Shown: positions 8,447 to 16,148 of the stretch, one piece after another
How positions within the stretch are numbered: the stretch's first letter is position 1
Layout: every line of letters begins with the position of its first letter
Assembly (NCBI GenBank): GCA_963849115.1
Contig: CAWKGK010000002.1
Location: 62,001 to 126,000, forward strand
From: JACDAL01 sp963849115
Lineage (GTDB): Bacteria; Actinomycetota; CADDZG01; WHSQ01
DNA: 64,000 nucleotides
Reading direction: 5' to 3'
Position numbers and translations under genes: made by a program
The notes under the pieces: generated by a model
Databases searched by the model: none
What the model saw: only the letters and a program-made list of their open reading frames with translations
What the model was told of the DNA's origin: nothing

Positions 8447-9181
8447 TTAGACGTCGATGACCTCGAAGCCGACGGCATGCTCGACGCCCGCCTGCCGGCC
8501 GACATGGGAGGCACCCGATTCGAGAAAGGCGCGCGCGTCGAAGTCTTCTCCGAGGTTCTCGAGGTAGGCGCGATGGCAAAGCAGTGACTCCACTCCGCGA
8601 TCCAGAAACCCCGTCACGTCCACCGCATGCGTTAGATAGGGTGACGCATTGACGCACACCATGCGCACGCCGTCCCAAGGCTCGAGTCCCTGGTCGAGCA
8701 GCTCTCTGAAGACCCAGCGATTGCCTGCATCGCGGGCCGCGTCCATCACCGCCAGCCCGACCACTCGATGGTCGGCCATGTTGAAGCTGCTGCCGCCCCA
8801 CGACGGATGATGGTTGATGGTGATCACGATCTCGGCGTGGTGACGGCGAATCGCTGCCGCGATTTCCCTTCGCAAGCCGAGGCCGTATTCGATCATCCCG
8901 TCACGATGTCCTAAGAACTCCACCTCCTCGACCCCCACAACTGCTGCGCTCGAGCGTTCCTCTTGGGCTCGCAGGGGTCCGGCTTTCTCCGGCGCGATCG
9001 TATCGATCCCGGCTTCACCACTGGTCACGAGCAGGTACGACACCGACTTGCCTTCAGCAGTCCAGCGCGCGATCGCGCTGGCCGCTCCGTACTCAAGGTC
9101 GTCGGGATGAGCGACCACCGCGAGGGCCCGCTCCCAATCCTCGGGCAACGGCTGTAGAAGCTCAGACGTTTCTGTTGACAC
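8447..9181 (-). CDS. PIG-L family zinc deacetylase
   Basis: A 244-residue member of the LmbE/PIG-L family, which removes acetyl groups from N-acetyl amino sugars or related amides. The zinc motif AHPDD is at residues 23-27, in VVAHPDDLEYGAA. A second metal-binding histidine is probably in NMADHRVVG, and GHRDGMIEY is family-like. The start is GTG 9181 with GGGGAAGAA just upstream. Relatives include mycothiol and bacillithiol enzymes, but nothing nearby points to either pathway. It may be cotranscribed with the FAD oxidoreductase downstream. Confidence 0.88.
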   Translation of the reverse strand: MSTETSELLQPLPEDWERALAVVAHPDDLEYGAASAIARWTAEGKSVSYLLVTSGEAGIDTIAPEKAGPLRAQEERSSAAVVGVEEVEFLGHRDGMIEYGLGLRREIAAAIRRHHAEIVITINHHPSWGGSSFNMADHRVVGLAVMDAARDAGNRWVFRELLDQGLEPWDGVRMVCVNASPYLTHAVDVTGFLDRGVESLLCHRAYLENLGEDFDARAFLESGASHVGRQAGVEHAVGFEVIDV

Positions 9182-9209
9182 TTCTTCCCCTTGAGAGTTT
9201 CGAGGGAGG

Positions 9210-9782
9210 CTACTCCAGGAATCGCTCGGACGACTCCCGCAACCGTACGACGACGTGAGCCTCGAGCGCCTGCATGTCGAGGCTCAGCCGCAAACGGTGG
9301 AGAGCTTCTCCCTCGACGTGGGATCTCACCACCCCCAGGTCGCTGTTATCGAGGACCGTGAGGCGCATCTCCGCATGTGGCCCCGACGCTCCTTGCTGAA
9401 ACCATGCGCGCGACGAGCTGACGGCGTCCAGGCGGCGGGCGTCCTTCGCCCACGCCTGCGCCGCGCCGCCGGCTCGGATCCGAGTCGAGCCGGGGCCTTT
9501 GCTGGCAAGATCGAGATTGTGCACATGCTGAGGAGCGGGGAACTGGGCCAACAACCAACGCCAGCCGAGATAGGCCAGCACGATTCCCGCCACGGCCACA
9601 GCAGGCCAGAACCATTCCGTGTTGCGCGCCACGAAGTCCGAGATCTCGGGCGACAGCACGGCCCCTTCGGAGGGGGCCGCGCCGGTCTCCAGCGCGCGCG
9701 CCAACCCGTAGCCGCCGGTCGCAATCAGGAGCAGGCCGACCAACAGCAGCGCGACCCGGTTGAACGAATCGGCACGGGTCAT
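9210..9782 (-). CDS. AmaP-like membrane protein of the Asp23 envelope cluster
   Basis: A 190-residue protein with two hydrophobic segments (about residues 10-29 and 57-77) followed by a soluble C-terminal region. This is the layout of the alkaline shock membrane anchor AmaP, which tethers Asp23 to the membrane in Firmicutes. The match is based mainly on architecture and on its neighbours: two Asp23/Gls24 proteins, DUF2273 and DUF6286. Its ATG overlaps the stop of the preceding gene (ATGA). It is the last gene of the five-gene cluster. Confidence 0.7.
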   Translation of the reverse strand: MTRADSFNRVALLLVGLLLIATGGYGLARALETGAAPSEGAVLSPEISDFVARNTEWFWPAVAVAGIVLAYLGWRWLLAQFPAPQHVHNLDLASKGPGSTRIRAGGAAQAWAKDARRLDAVSSSRAWFQQGASGPHAEMRLTVLDNSDLGVVRSHVEGEALHRLRLSLDMQALEAHVVVRLRESSERFLE

Positions 9783-10308
9783 CGCTCGCCCACGCTCCGG
9801 ACCTTAACCGCCACCCCCAACTCCCGGGCAGGCTCCAGGGCAACAAGGCGATTCTCGACCGCGGCCCGAATCCTGCCGTCGAGCCCAGCTATCTCGTCGC
9901 GACCCGTGGTGGCGCTCACCACCAACTTGCCGGCGCTCGCGCGGCAGCGAACCTTCTGTACCCCATCGACATCGCGAGCAGCTCGAGCAGTAGCCTGCTC
10001 AAGGCTCCTGCGGTCGATCCGAGCCTCGGCGCCGTCGTGCTTGGACAGCAGCGAGTAGCTCGGGGGGAACGGCGAAGGAGCTGCAAGGCACTCAGGACCA
10101 GACCAAGTGCCACCAAGGCGATTGCCACCACGATCACCGAGCGGTCGCCGTAGGAGGAGCCCCGAGCCGTTTCCAACCAGCTCTCGTGCGGCACCACCAA
10201 GGGGGCCAGACCGAGCGCGGCAAAAACGATCTCCGCCACAGTCAAGAGGCCCACAGCGATAAGACCGAGGGCCAGAACGGCTGCGATAAGCCGGTTTATG
10301 GTTCGCAT
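9779..10308 (-). pseudogene. DUF6286-type membrane protein with an apparent frameshift
   Basis: The N-terminal half (MRTINRLIAAVLALGLIAVG..., two membrane segments) reads in one frame and runs into a C run at about 10052-10057. Past it, the matching C-terminal half reads in another frame: DRRSLEQATARAARDVDG and AAVENRLVALEPARELGV, ending in a TGA at 9779 that overlaps the AmaP start. Adding one C to the six-C run restores a single 176-residue protein typical of actinobacterial Asp23 clusters. Because everything else about the C-terminal half is intact, a homopolymer sequencing error is as likely as a true mutation. Confidence 0.72.
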
Positions 10309-10315
10309 GTCACCC

Positions 10316-10495
10316 TCATCGGATCCGGTCGCGGCCCCCGAGATATTCAGTCACGTCGAGCTCTCCCACCAGCACCTTGGCGATGAGATAGCCGAGCGCG
10401 CCGAAGAAGGCGACGATCAGCATGTCGCCAAAGCCCCCGAATGCTAGGGCCAACCCCAAGAACAAGCCGACAAACAACCCGACCAACGTTGTCAT
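10316..10495 (-). CDS. Small DUF2273-like membrane protein
   Basis: A 59-residue protein, MTTLVGLFVGLFLGLALAFG..., with two hydrophobic stretches and a charged tail ending GGRDRIR. Size, composition and position match the DUF2273 small membrane proteins that accompany Asp23 and AmaP. GGAAGGA lies just upstream of the ATG. It fits between the second Asp23-like gene and the DUF6286-type gene. Its role is presumably in anchoring or organising the Asp23 proteins at the membrane, by analogy only. Confidence 0.75.
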   Translation of the reverse strand: MTTLVGLFVGLFLGLALAFGGFGDMLIVAFFGALGYLIAKVLVGELDVTEYLGGRDRIR

Positions 10496-10834
10496 TTACA
10501 GTCCTTCCTTCCCATGTTGCCGTGGCTCTGCTTCACGGGCGTCGATAGCCTCTGCCATATATGAGGGAAACTCGATGTCATCGATGAAGACCTCCACGGG
10601 CAGAGCCCCGACGGCGGGTCTCACAGCCGCCCGCACCTCTTCGCCCACCTGCGCAAGCGGCGGCCCCCATACGGCAACGACTCGAACCTCGATCTGGTCG
10701 GCCGTCACCCGCACCCCGATGATGCGCCGGTGGGGCAGGTAGGTAGCAACATCCCCGAAGGGGCCAGGCGAGAGGGCTACTACCGATCTGCAGCCCGTCG
10801 CCGCCGCGGACACCGCACTCGCATCGATTGACAC
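10496..10834 (-). CDS. Short Asp23/Gls24-like protein
   Basis: A 112-residue cytoplasmic protein with the Asp23-type pattern DQIEVRVVAVWGPPLAQVGE followed by EEVRAAVRPAVGALPVEVFIDDIEF. Compared with its neighbour it lacks the N-terminal disordered part, so it is probably a second, specialised Asp23 paralogue. It starts with GTG at 10834, 4 bases after the stop of the larger Asp23 gene, and ends next to the DUF2273-like gene, so the cluster is one transcript. Confidence 0.75.
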   Translation of the reverse strand: MSIDASAVSAAATGCRSVVALSPGPFGDVATYLPHRRIIGVRVTADQIEVRVVAVWGPPLAQVGEEVRAAVRPAVGALPVEVFIDDIEFPSYMAEAIDAREAEPRQHGKEGL

Positions 10835-10838
10835 CCTG

Positions 10839-11339
10839 CTACTGAACTCTTGGGTCTGCTGTCATCTCCTCGTCGCCGGAGTCTCCGAGCCACACATCGT
10901 TGATATAGATATTCACCTCGGCCACCTCCAAACCCGTCATGCGCCCCACCTTCGTCGCGACGTTGCTGCGCACGGACTCGGCCACGTCTGCGATGGGCAC
11001 GCCATATTCCACGACGAGGTCGAGGTCGATGGCAGCCTGACGCTCTCCCACCTCTACCTTGACTCCCTGAGTTGGGCTCGAACCACCCTGGCTGGTCGCG
11101 GGCGCACCCCCGACCGCCTCACCGATCCGATCTCGAATGGCGCCCACCGCCCGAGCCGAACCGGACCCCATGTTGTAGACCCCCGATACCTCACGTGCTG
11201 CGATCCCGGCGATCTTGGCGACCACGCCGTCGGCGATCGTGGTCTTGCCCCGATCAGTGATCAGGGGGCCGCCACCCCCCTCGGCGCCGGAGCTCTGAGA
11301 CCCCTGGCGGGTGGTTGTGGTCGTGGTCTGTTCAGTCAT
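10839..11339 (-). CDS. Asp23/Gls24 family envelope stress protein
   Basis: A 166-residue protein. After a Thr/Gln-rich head (MTEQTTTTTTRQGS) it has the Asp23 core: TTIADGVVAKIAGIAAREVS, then VEVGERQAAIDLDLVVEYG, PIADVAESVRSNV and GLEVAEVNIYINDVW. ATG 11339 is supported by GAGGGGG upstream; the open frame beyond it runs through tRNA-Tyr and is not coding. Family members coat the inner face of the membrane and respond to cell-envelope stress. It heads the cluster Asp23 - Asp23-like - DUF2273 - DUF6286 - AmaP. Confidence 0.9.
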   Translation of the reverse strand: MTEQTTTTTTRQGSQSSGAEGGGGPLITDRGKTTIADGVVAKIAGIAAREVSGVYNMGSGSARAVGAIRDRIGEAVGGAPATSQGGSSPTQGVKVEVGERQAAIDLDLVVEYGVPIADVAESVRSNVATKVGRMTGLEVAEVNIYINDVWLGDSGDEEMTADPRVQ

Positions 11340-11455
11340 GAGTAGCCCCCTCGCAATTGCTGCCCGATTGTCGTCAATAACCTTCCCGCGAAATCGGCAA
11401 GTCCAAACTTCGGTTCCGGCGGCCTGGGCCGGCGACAGGCTCGGGACCAAATCGG

Positions 11456-11538
11456 TGGCGGGAGAAGGATTCGAACCTTCGTAGGCATCAGCCGACGGTT
11501 TTACAGACCGCTCCCTTTGGCCGCTCGGGCATCCCGCC
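11456..11538 (-). tRNA. tRNA-Tyr (GTA)
   Basis: The acceptor stem GGCGGGA pairs with TCCCGCC, the anticodon arm CGGTCTGTAAAACCG gives anticodon GTA, and a long variable arm is present, as expected for bacterial tyrosine tRNA. The T arm is AAGGTTCGAATCCTT. The genomic sequence after the discriminator A is CCG, so the 3' CCA is not encoded. It stands alone upstream of the Asp23 cluster, on the same strand. Confidence 0.95.
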
Positions 11539-11641
11539 GGGAGGCCCCAGGATAACGGTTCCATAGGCTGAGGGGCTCAGGTAAACCTATCCCCCGACCA
11601 CAGACTCTTTATGGGTGTGATGCGCTCATGGCGGCCCTTAC

Positions 11642-12109
11642 GTGAACAGAGATGAATTCGCCGACTTCTACTCGGCATCGTTTCCGCGCGTATCCGCGGC
11701 CGTACGAGCCTTCTGCGGAGATACCGAGGTGGCTCAAGAGGCGACCCAGGAGGCATTCGCTCGCGCCTACTCACGATGGCCTCGCCTGAAGGAGACGTCA
11801 TGGGCATACGGATGGGTGACTACCACGGCCTTGAACCTGAGCAAGCGCCACTTTCGCCAACGCGCTCGAAGACTCGCGCCGGGAGGAGCCGCAGGCTCAG
11901 CCGGCCCGACGAGCGAGCGTCTGGATCTCCTGGCGGCCCTGCGCTCGCTGCCGGAACGCCAGCGACAGGCCATCGTTCTCCACTACCTGATGGACTGCCG
12001 GGTGGCCACGGTGGCGGATCTCATGGGCTTATCCGAGGGCACCGTCAAAGCCCATCTTCACCGGGCCCGCGCGACTCTGCACGACCTACTGGAGGTGCGT
12101 CATGCGTGA
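11642..12109 (+). CDS. SigE-family extracytoplasmic-function sigma factor
   Basis: A 155-residue sigma factor. Region 2 (EVAQEATQEAFARAYSRWPRL, near residue 28) binds core polymerase and the -10 element. Region 4 (LPERQRQAIVLHYLMDCRVA then GLSEGTVKAHLHRARATL, near residue 100) is the -35-binding helix-turn-helix. Size and sequence match the actinobacterial SigE-type group. The start is GTG 11642. Its last 8 bases overlap the start of the next gene, a membrane protein likely to control it. Confidence 0.92.
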   Translation: MNRDEFADFYSASFPRVSAAVRAFCGDTEVAQEATQEAFARAYSRWPRLKETSWAYGWVTTTALNLSKRHFRQRARRLAPGGAAGSAGPTSERLDLLAALRSLPERQRQAIVLHYLMDCRVATVADLMGLSEGTVKAHLHRARATLHDLLEVRHA

Positions 12110-13325
12110 CGAGCTGACGAGCAAACTCGAGACAGCCTTGGACAAGGAGCATGCACCTGGATCGCCCGATCTCGGGTGGGTGCTGGCACGCGGTCATCGC
12201 TTACGCGTGCGTCGACTCGCTTTACTTGCCGTATCTGCGGTGGTGATCATAGCCGTGATCTCCACGGCGATTATCGTTCTGCCCACCGACGGCGGCACAC
12301 CCAACTTCGTCGCAGGGGATCCGTCTGCCCAGCCACGTGAATCCATTTCCCAACAGGCTCCACGCGAGGGAGAGGTGGTCGAGGAGATGACCGAACAGCA
12401 GCGAGCCGAGGTGTTTGCTTTTCGGGCTCTTGCCAAGACCGGACTGATGGATCCCTTCGGAAAGCGCAGCTTCAACTGGACGTACGAGGACGACACGGTC
12501 CATACGCCGCAAGGGTCGTGGCGAATAGGTTTCGCCGCAAGCGATTGCGAACCTCGAGGCGGACTCTTTACTTGTCGCGGCCTCTCGGGCGAAGATCCGG
12601 AAACCGGGAATGCATTGGCGGACACCTTCGTCGTCGTCGAGCTCAGCGAGGGTGCTTGGGGGGTCATCGGCGTCGAGGGCAACATCCTCGACGCCGAACG
12701 GGATCGGGTGGTGGGTTATCAGCTTCCTGACCGCGTTGAACCCTCCCACTGGGAAGTCCCGGCAGTGAGTCCTCGAAAGGGGCCAGACGAAGGTCTCTCC
12801 GTCACCATGCTTCCACTGTGGGTCGGCCCCTATCCGACGAACGCTCCGGGCAGCGTTTGCACGCTCGAGCTGAGTGATGGTGAAGGCAAAGCACTCGGCG
12901 GCGGCGCCGTCTTCTATTACGAGCCGCCACAGCGAGAATTCGAGCGCGCCGGGTGGGTGCACACTCGAGGCGCCGGGAGCGAGCAAAGAGCCGAGAATGT
13001 TCAGGTCGACTGCCGCCAGTACACCGGTCCCGGCTGGGAGGTCGAGTCCAGCCCCGAGATCCTGGGTGGTCCAGGCATGGTTTCAGGCGTGATAGCCGAG
13101 CTCGTTTGGCGCGGCGGGGAAGGTTTCACGGCCGCAGCGGTATGTCGCGCTACCTTGGTCGATGAGGCCGGCCAGGTGGTGTGGGAAGGATCCAGCAAAG
13201 TCCTGCCGCTGTGGCGGCCGAATGAGCTAAGGGACTACCCCTATCGCACGGACGTACACGTAACCGCTAGAGGTGGGCCGGTGGACGCGCAAGGACTCGG
13301 CGACTTTAGCTGCCGATCGTTGTAG
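12102..13325 (+). CDS. Single-pass membrane protein partner of the sigma factor
   Basis: A 407-residue protein with a short cytoplasmic N-terminus, one membrane helix (about residues 39-61, LALLAVSAVVIIAVISTAII) and a large extracellular part of unknown fold. It overlaps the sigma gene by 8 bases, the typical arrangement of a sigma factor with its membrane-bound regulator. No zinc-binding HxxxCxxC anti-sigma motif is present in the cytoplasmic part. A sensing or anti-sigma role is inferred from position only. Confidence 0.65.
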   Translation: MRDELTSKLETALDKEHAPGSPDLGWVLARGHRLRVRRLALLAVSAVVIIAVISTAIIVLPTDGGTPNFVAGDPSAQPRESISQQAPREGEVVEEMTEQQRAEVFAFRALAKTGLMDPFGKRSFNWTYEDDTVHTPQGSWRIGFAASDCEPRGGLFTCRGLSGEDPETGNALADTFVVVELSEGAWGVIGVEGNILDAERDRVVGYQLPDRVEPSHWEVPAVSPRKGPDEGLSVTMLPLWVGPYPTNAPGSVCTLELSDGEGKALGGGAVFYYEPPQREFERAGWVHTRGAGSEQRAENVQVDCRQYTGPGWEVESSPEILGGPGMVSGVIAELVWRGGEGFTAAAVCRATLVDEAGQVVWEGSSKVLPLWRPNELRDYPYRTDVHVTARGGPVDAQGLGDFSCRSL

Positions 13326-13340
13326 GCCGCATACGTATTG

Positions 13341-13393
13341 GCGGACTTTGCACCCCTACCCACACCAGATGTGCGTAGAGCGACAAAGTTCGC
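13341..13393. repeat. Two-tier hairpin repeat, copy C, between convergent genes
   Basis: Outer arms GCGGACTTTG (13341-13350) and CAAAGTTCGC (13384-13393) pair at 9 of 10 positions; inner arms CTACCCACA (13356-13364) and TGTGCGTAG (13370-13378) pair at 8 of 9. It lies 16 bases past the stop of the sigma-partner gene and 8 bases past the stop of the acetamidase gene, so it could terminate both. Confidence 0.65.
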
Positions 13394-13400
13394 ACGAGCG

Positions 13401-14528
13401 TCACACGAATATGTCCAGCGGCAACAGCGCGCTCACGAGAATGTTCGGTACGTCGACCGTCTGGCTGATTCGCAGGTCGACCGCCACGCTGCACAGCGCG
13501 TACGCCTGGCGGCGATCATAGCCACGCTGCTCCAGGTGCCGGATCATGTTGAACAGAGCGTTCCGTGCAGCGACCGTGGTGTCCTCGCTTTCGTTCAACC
13601 CGTCCTTGCGCACGCTGATCCCCGTGGTGGCAAAGAATCGCTTGGGAGCCGCCAGCTCCGGTGAGGCGAAGTAGTCGTCCCTGTAGAACTGCAGATCCTG
13701 AATCCCGAGTCTCTCGGCCTCTCCCTTTCGAACCTGGAATTGCACATGGACACGCGAGCGCATCTCAATCGCGGTACCGCACGCCTCGCAGTCTCCCTGT
13801 GCGTAGTGGACGTCTCCGGTCGAAACCAGGGCCCCTTCAGCGTAAACGGGAATCAGCATTGAGATGCCCGGGGTGGTCTGCTTGATATCGATGTTGCCGG
13901 CCGTCTCTCGCGGCGGGACCGTACGCAGACCTTCGGCGGCGATCGGAGAGCTCGCCGGGACTGCACCGGCCGGGTCTGGCGGCAGAGCGAAACCGCCTCG
14001 CTCCGCCAGGGCAGACTCCCGCTGCTCCGCCCGCCGGCGCAGTTCAGCGCTGGGAGCAAGACCGAAGGTTCCCGGGAACGGATTGCAGCGGATCCGCACA
14101 CCGGGAATCTGCTCCGACTCTGCGTACTCGTCCCCGTGCAGGCGCCAGTGGACTATGTAGGGTTCATCGAACTCCTCGCGCAAGAAACCGAAGCCGGGGA
14201 TCTCGACCGTGTAACCCCACTGGTCCCACGGATCGCTCTCGATCGCCACAATCTTGGCTTCCAGCAGGTCGCCAGCCTGAGCACCCCTTACGAAGACCGG
14301 TCCCGTCAACGGATGCACCACATTCAGGTCCACGTTTCCGACGTCCGAGGAGGTGGACGACGGGCTCAGCTGCCCATCCACGGCGTCGCGCGTCTCGTAC
14401 ACAACGGTGTCACCTGGATCCACTTCCAGCACAGGCTCGATCGACTCGTGCCAGCGGTTGTGCCCCGTCTCCGCCTCCTCTCCCAGAGGCTTGGAAGGAT
14501 CGATGGCGATCAAGTGTCCACGAGGCAT
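13401..14528 (-). CDS. Acetamidase/formamidase family protein
   Basis: A 375-residue enzyme of the FmdA/AmdA family, which hydrolyses small amides to acid and ammonia. Visible features are HNRWHESIEPVLEVDPGDTV, GPVFVRGAQAGDLLEAKI, the NIDIKQTTPGISMLIPVYAEG segment, and GDVHYAQGDCEACGTAIEM, which carries the metal-binding and catalytic residues of the family. ATG 14528 has AGGGAGGA directly upstream; a longer frame exists but lacks support. An inverted repeat (14541-14563) sits just upstream. The exact amide is not known. Confidence 0.9.
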   Translation of the reverse strand: MPRGHLIAIDPSKPLGEEAETGHNRWHESIEPVLEVDPGDTVVYETRDAVDGQLSPSSTSSDVGNVDLNVVHPLTGPVFVRGAQAGDLLEAKIVAIESDPWDQWGYTVEIPGFGFLREEFDEPYIVHWRLHGDEYAESEQIPGVRIRCNPFPGTFGLAPSAELRRRAEQRESALAERGGFALPPDPAGAVPASSPIAAEGLRTVPPRETAGNIDIKQTTPGISMLIPVYAEGALVSTGDVHYAQGDCEACGTAIEMRSRVHVQFQVRKGEAERLGIQDLQFYRDDYFASPELAAPKRFFATTGISVRKDGLNESEDTTVAARNALFNMIRHLEQRGYDRRQAYALCSVAVDLRISQTVDVPNILVSALLPLDIFV

Positions 14529-14540
14529 GGGTCCTCCCTT

Positions 14541-14563
14541 TAGAAAGGTGTGGGTTCTTTCTA
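14541..14563. promoter_or_regulatory. Inverted repeat upstream of the acetamidase gene
   Basis: TAGAAAG (14541-14547) and CTTTCTA (14557-14563) form a perfect 7 bp inverted repeat with a 9-base spacer, 13 bases ahead of the acetamidase start codon and overlapping the leader. It could be a repressor operator or a leader hairpin that masks the ribosome site. Confidence 0.4.
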
Positions 14564-14620
14564 CGCGAACACGCTCGCAAGTGGCAGTCAAGGGCAAACG
14601 TCCTGGCCGCCATCCTGGTG

Positions 14621-14649
14621 CCCCCCGGCCACCGGTGAGGTGGTTGGGG
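14621..14649 (-). terminator. GC-rich hairpin after the 11-subunit nuo operon
   Basis: CCCC..CCACC-GGTGA-GGTGG..GGGG forms two stacked stems (5 bp inner, 4 bp outer with a 2-base bulge each side). It begins 31 bases past the stop of nuoN, the last gene of the operon. There is no clear U run, so termination efficiency is uncertain. Confidence 0.5.
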
Positions 14650-14680
14650 CGCAGAGTCGGCCCGGCTTAGGTCCGCGGTC

Positions 14681-16147
14681 CTACAGCAGCGACTTGTCGG
14701 CCAGCGAAGTAATGAAGGCCGGATAGACAAACACCGCCAGCAGAGCGACAGCCGCCACGCCCATAGTGGCGCGTAGCAGGTAGGGGACCTCAATGGGCTC
14801 TTCGGCTTCGGGAGCGTCCAGAAACATTCGCTTGACGACCGCGAGGTAGTACCACGCCGCGATAACGGCGTTCACACCCATGACCGCAGCGAGCCAGTAG
14901 ACCTCGGAGTTGATCGCAGCGGCGAACACGAACAGTTTCGCCCACGCCCCCGCCATTGGAGGAGTACCCGCAAGCGACAGCAGGAATCCCGCCATCAGGG
15001 TCGCTAGAACGGGGCTGCGGCTCCACAGGCCCGAGTAGTCGGAGATGAAATAGGTCCCCGTCTTACGAGCGAAGGCGACCGCGCCCGCAAAGGCGCCAAG
15101 ATCCATAATCCCGTAGATGGCCAGGTAGATGATCGCCGACTCGAGCGCTTGGGCGTTGGCTTCGGGGCGAGACGGGTCGATGAGCGCCAGTGTGACGAGC
15201 ACATAACCCGACTGGGCGATTCCCGAATAGGCCAACAGCCTGATGATGTGTTGCTGGCGGAGGGCGATCAGATTGGCCACGGTCATGGTGAGGGTCGCCA
15301 ACACCGCAAACGCCGGCCGCCATGTGTCGGCAACCTCCGGGAAGGCACGGAACATAAGCACCAGCAGACCGACGAAACCGCCGATCTTGGACGCCGTGGA
15401 AAGGAACGCGGCCACAGGTGATGGCGCCCCCTCGTAGGTGTCTGGAGCCCAAAAGTGAAAGGGGACGGCCGATATCTTGAAGCCGAAGCCGATCACAACG
15501 AAGATAACGCTCAGGGCGATGAGGGGTTCGTCGGCCGAGCCGGCGATCGCGCCTCTTATCTCATCGAGCTCGGTTGCGCCCGTGACCCCATACACCAGGG
15601 ACATGCCGTACAGCATCACCGCGGTGGACAGCACGCTGAAGAGAAAGAACTTCAAGGCCGCTTCGTTCGACTTGACGTCGGCTTTTCGCAGCGCAGTCAT
15701 GATGATGGCAGGGATGCTGATGAGCTCGAGGGCAATGAAAAGTGTGACCAGATCACGCGCACTGGAAATCACGACCCCTCCGAGAAGGGAGCACAGCATC
15801 AAGAAGTAATACTCACCCTGGTAGTAGCGGCCCGTGCGAAAGTACCCAAACGACATCGCCAGCACGATCAGCCCGATGACACAGAAGAGACCCTTGAACA
15901 ACAGTGCAAAGGTATCGATCTCGACGGCTCCACCCATAGTCGTGCGGTTCTCCCCCGCCAGCGACACAACCGCGGCAAGCGTGCCGAGTATGCCTGCAGC
16001 CGACAGCGGCATCGCCAGCCACTTCGACTCCTCGGGCAGGAATAGATCTGCGATCAGGACCACGCAGGCGGCTGCTGCCAGCACGATGTCGGGTGACAGC
16101 GCGTGCCAGTCGATGCCGGGTTGGGCTATGGCCTGAGCGAGGTCCAT
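14681..16147 (-). CDS. nuoN: NuoN, complex I membrane subunit (11-subunit operon)
   Basis: An antiporter-like membrane subunit that pumps protons in NADH:quinone-type complex I. The 488-residue protein is strongly hydrophobic with about 14 helices. It carries family stretches such as FIALELISIPAIIMTALRK, FKISAVPFHFWAPDTYEGAP (lysine of the proton path) and LLAYSGIAQSGYVLV. Last gene of the first nuo operon; nuoM ends one base before its start. The second operon carries a separate nuoN copy at 28594-30075. Confidence 0.96.
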   Translation of the reverse strand: MDLAQAIAQPGIDWHALSPDIVLAAAACVVLIADLFLPEESKWLAMPLSAAGILGTLAAVVSLAGENRTTMGGAVEIDTFALLFKGLFCVIGLIVLAMSFGYFRTGRYYQGEYYFLMLCSLLGGVVISSARDLVTLFIALELISIPAIIMTALRKADVKSNEAALKFFLFSVLSTAVMLYGMSLVYGVTGATELDEIRGAIAGSADEPLIALSVIFVVIGFGFKISAVPFHFWAPDTYEGAPSPVAAFLSTASKIGGFVGLLVLMFRAFPEVADTWRPAFAVLATLTMTVANLIALRQQHIIRLLAYSGIAQSGYVLVTLALIDPSRPEANAQALESAIIYLAIYGIMDLGAFAGAVAFARKTGTYFISDYSGLWSRSPVLATLMAGFLLSLAGTPPMAGAWAKLFVFAAAINSEVYWLAAVMGVNAVIAAWYYLAVVKRMFLDAPEAEEPIEVPYLLRATMGVAAVALLAVFVYPAFITSLADKSLL

Positions 16148-16148
16148 A

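Noticed and set aside
11340..11564. N-terminal extension of the Asp23 protein
   Set aside because: The frame passes through tRNA-Tyr; a good ribosome site supports ATG 11339 instead.
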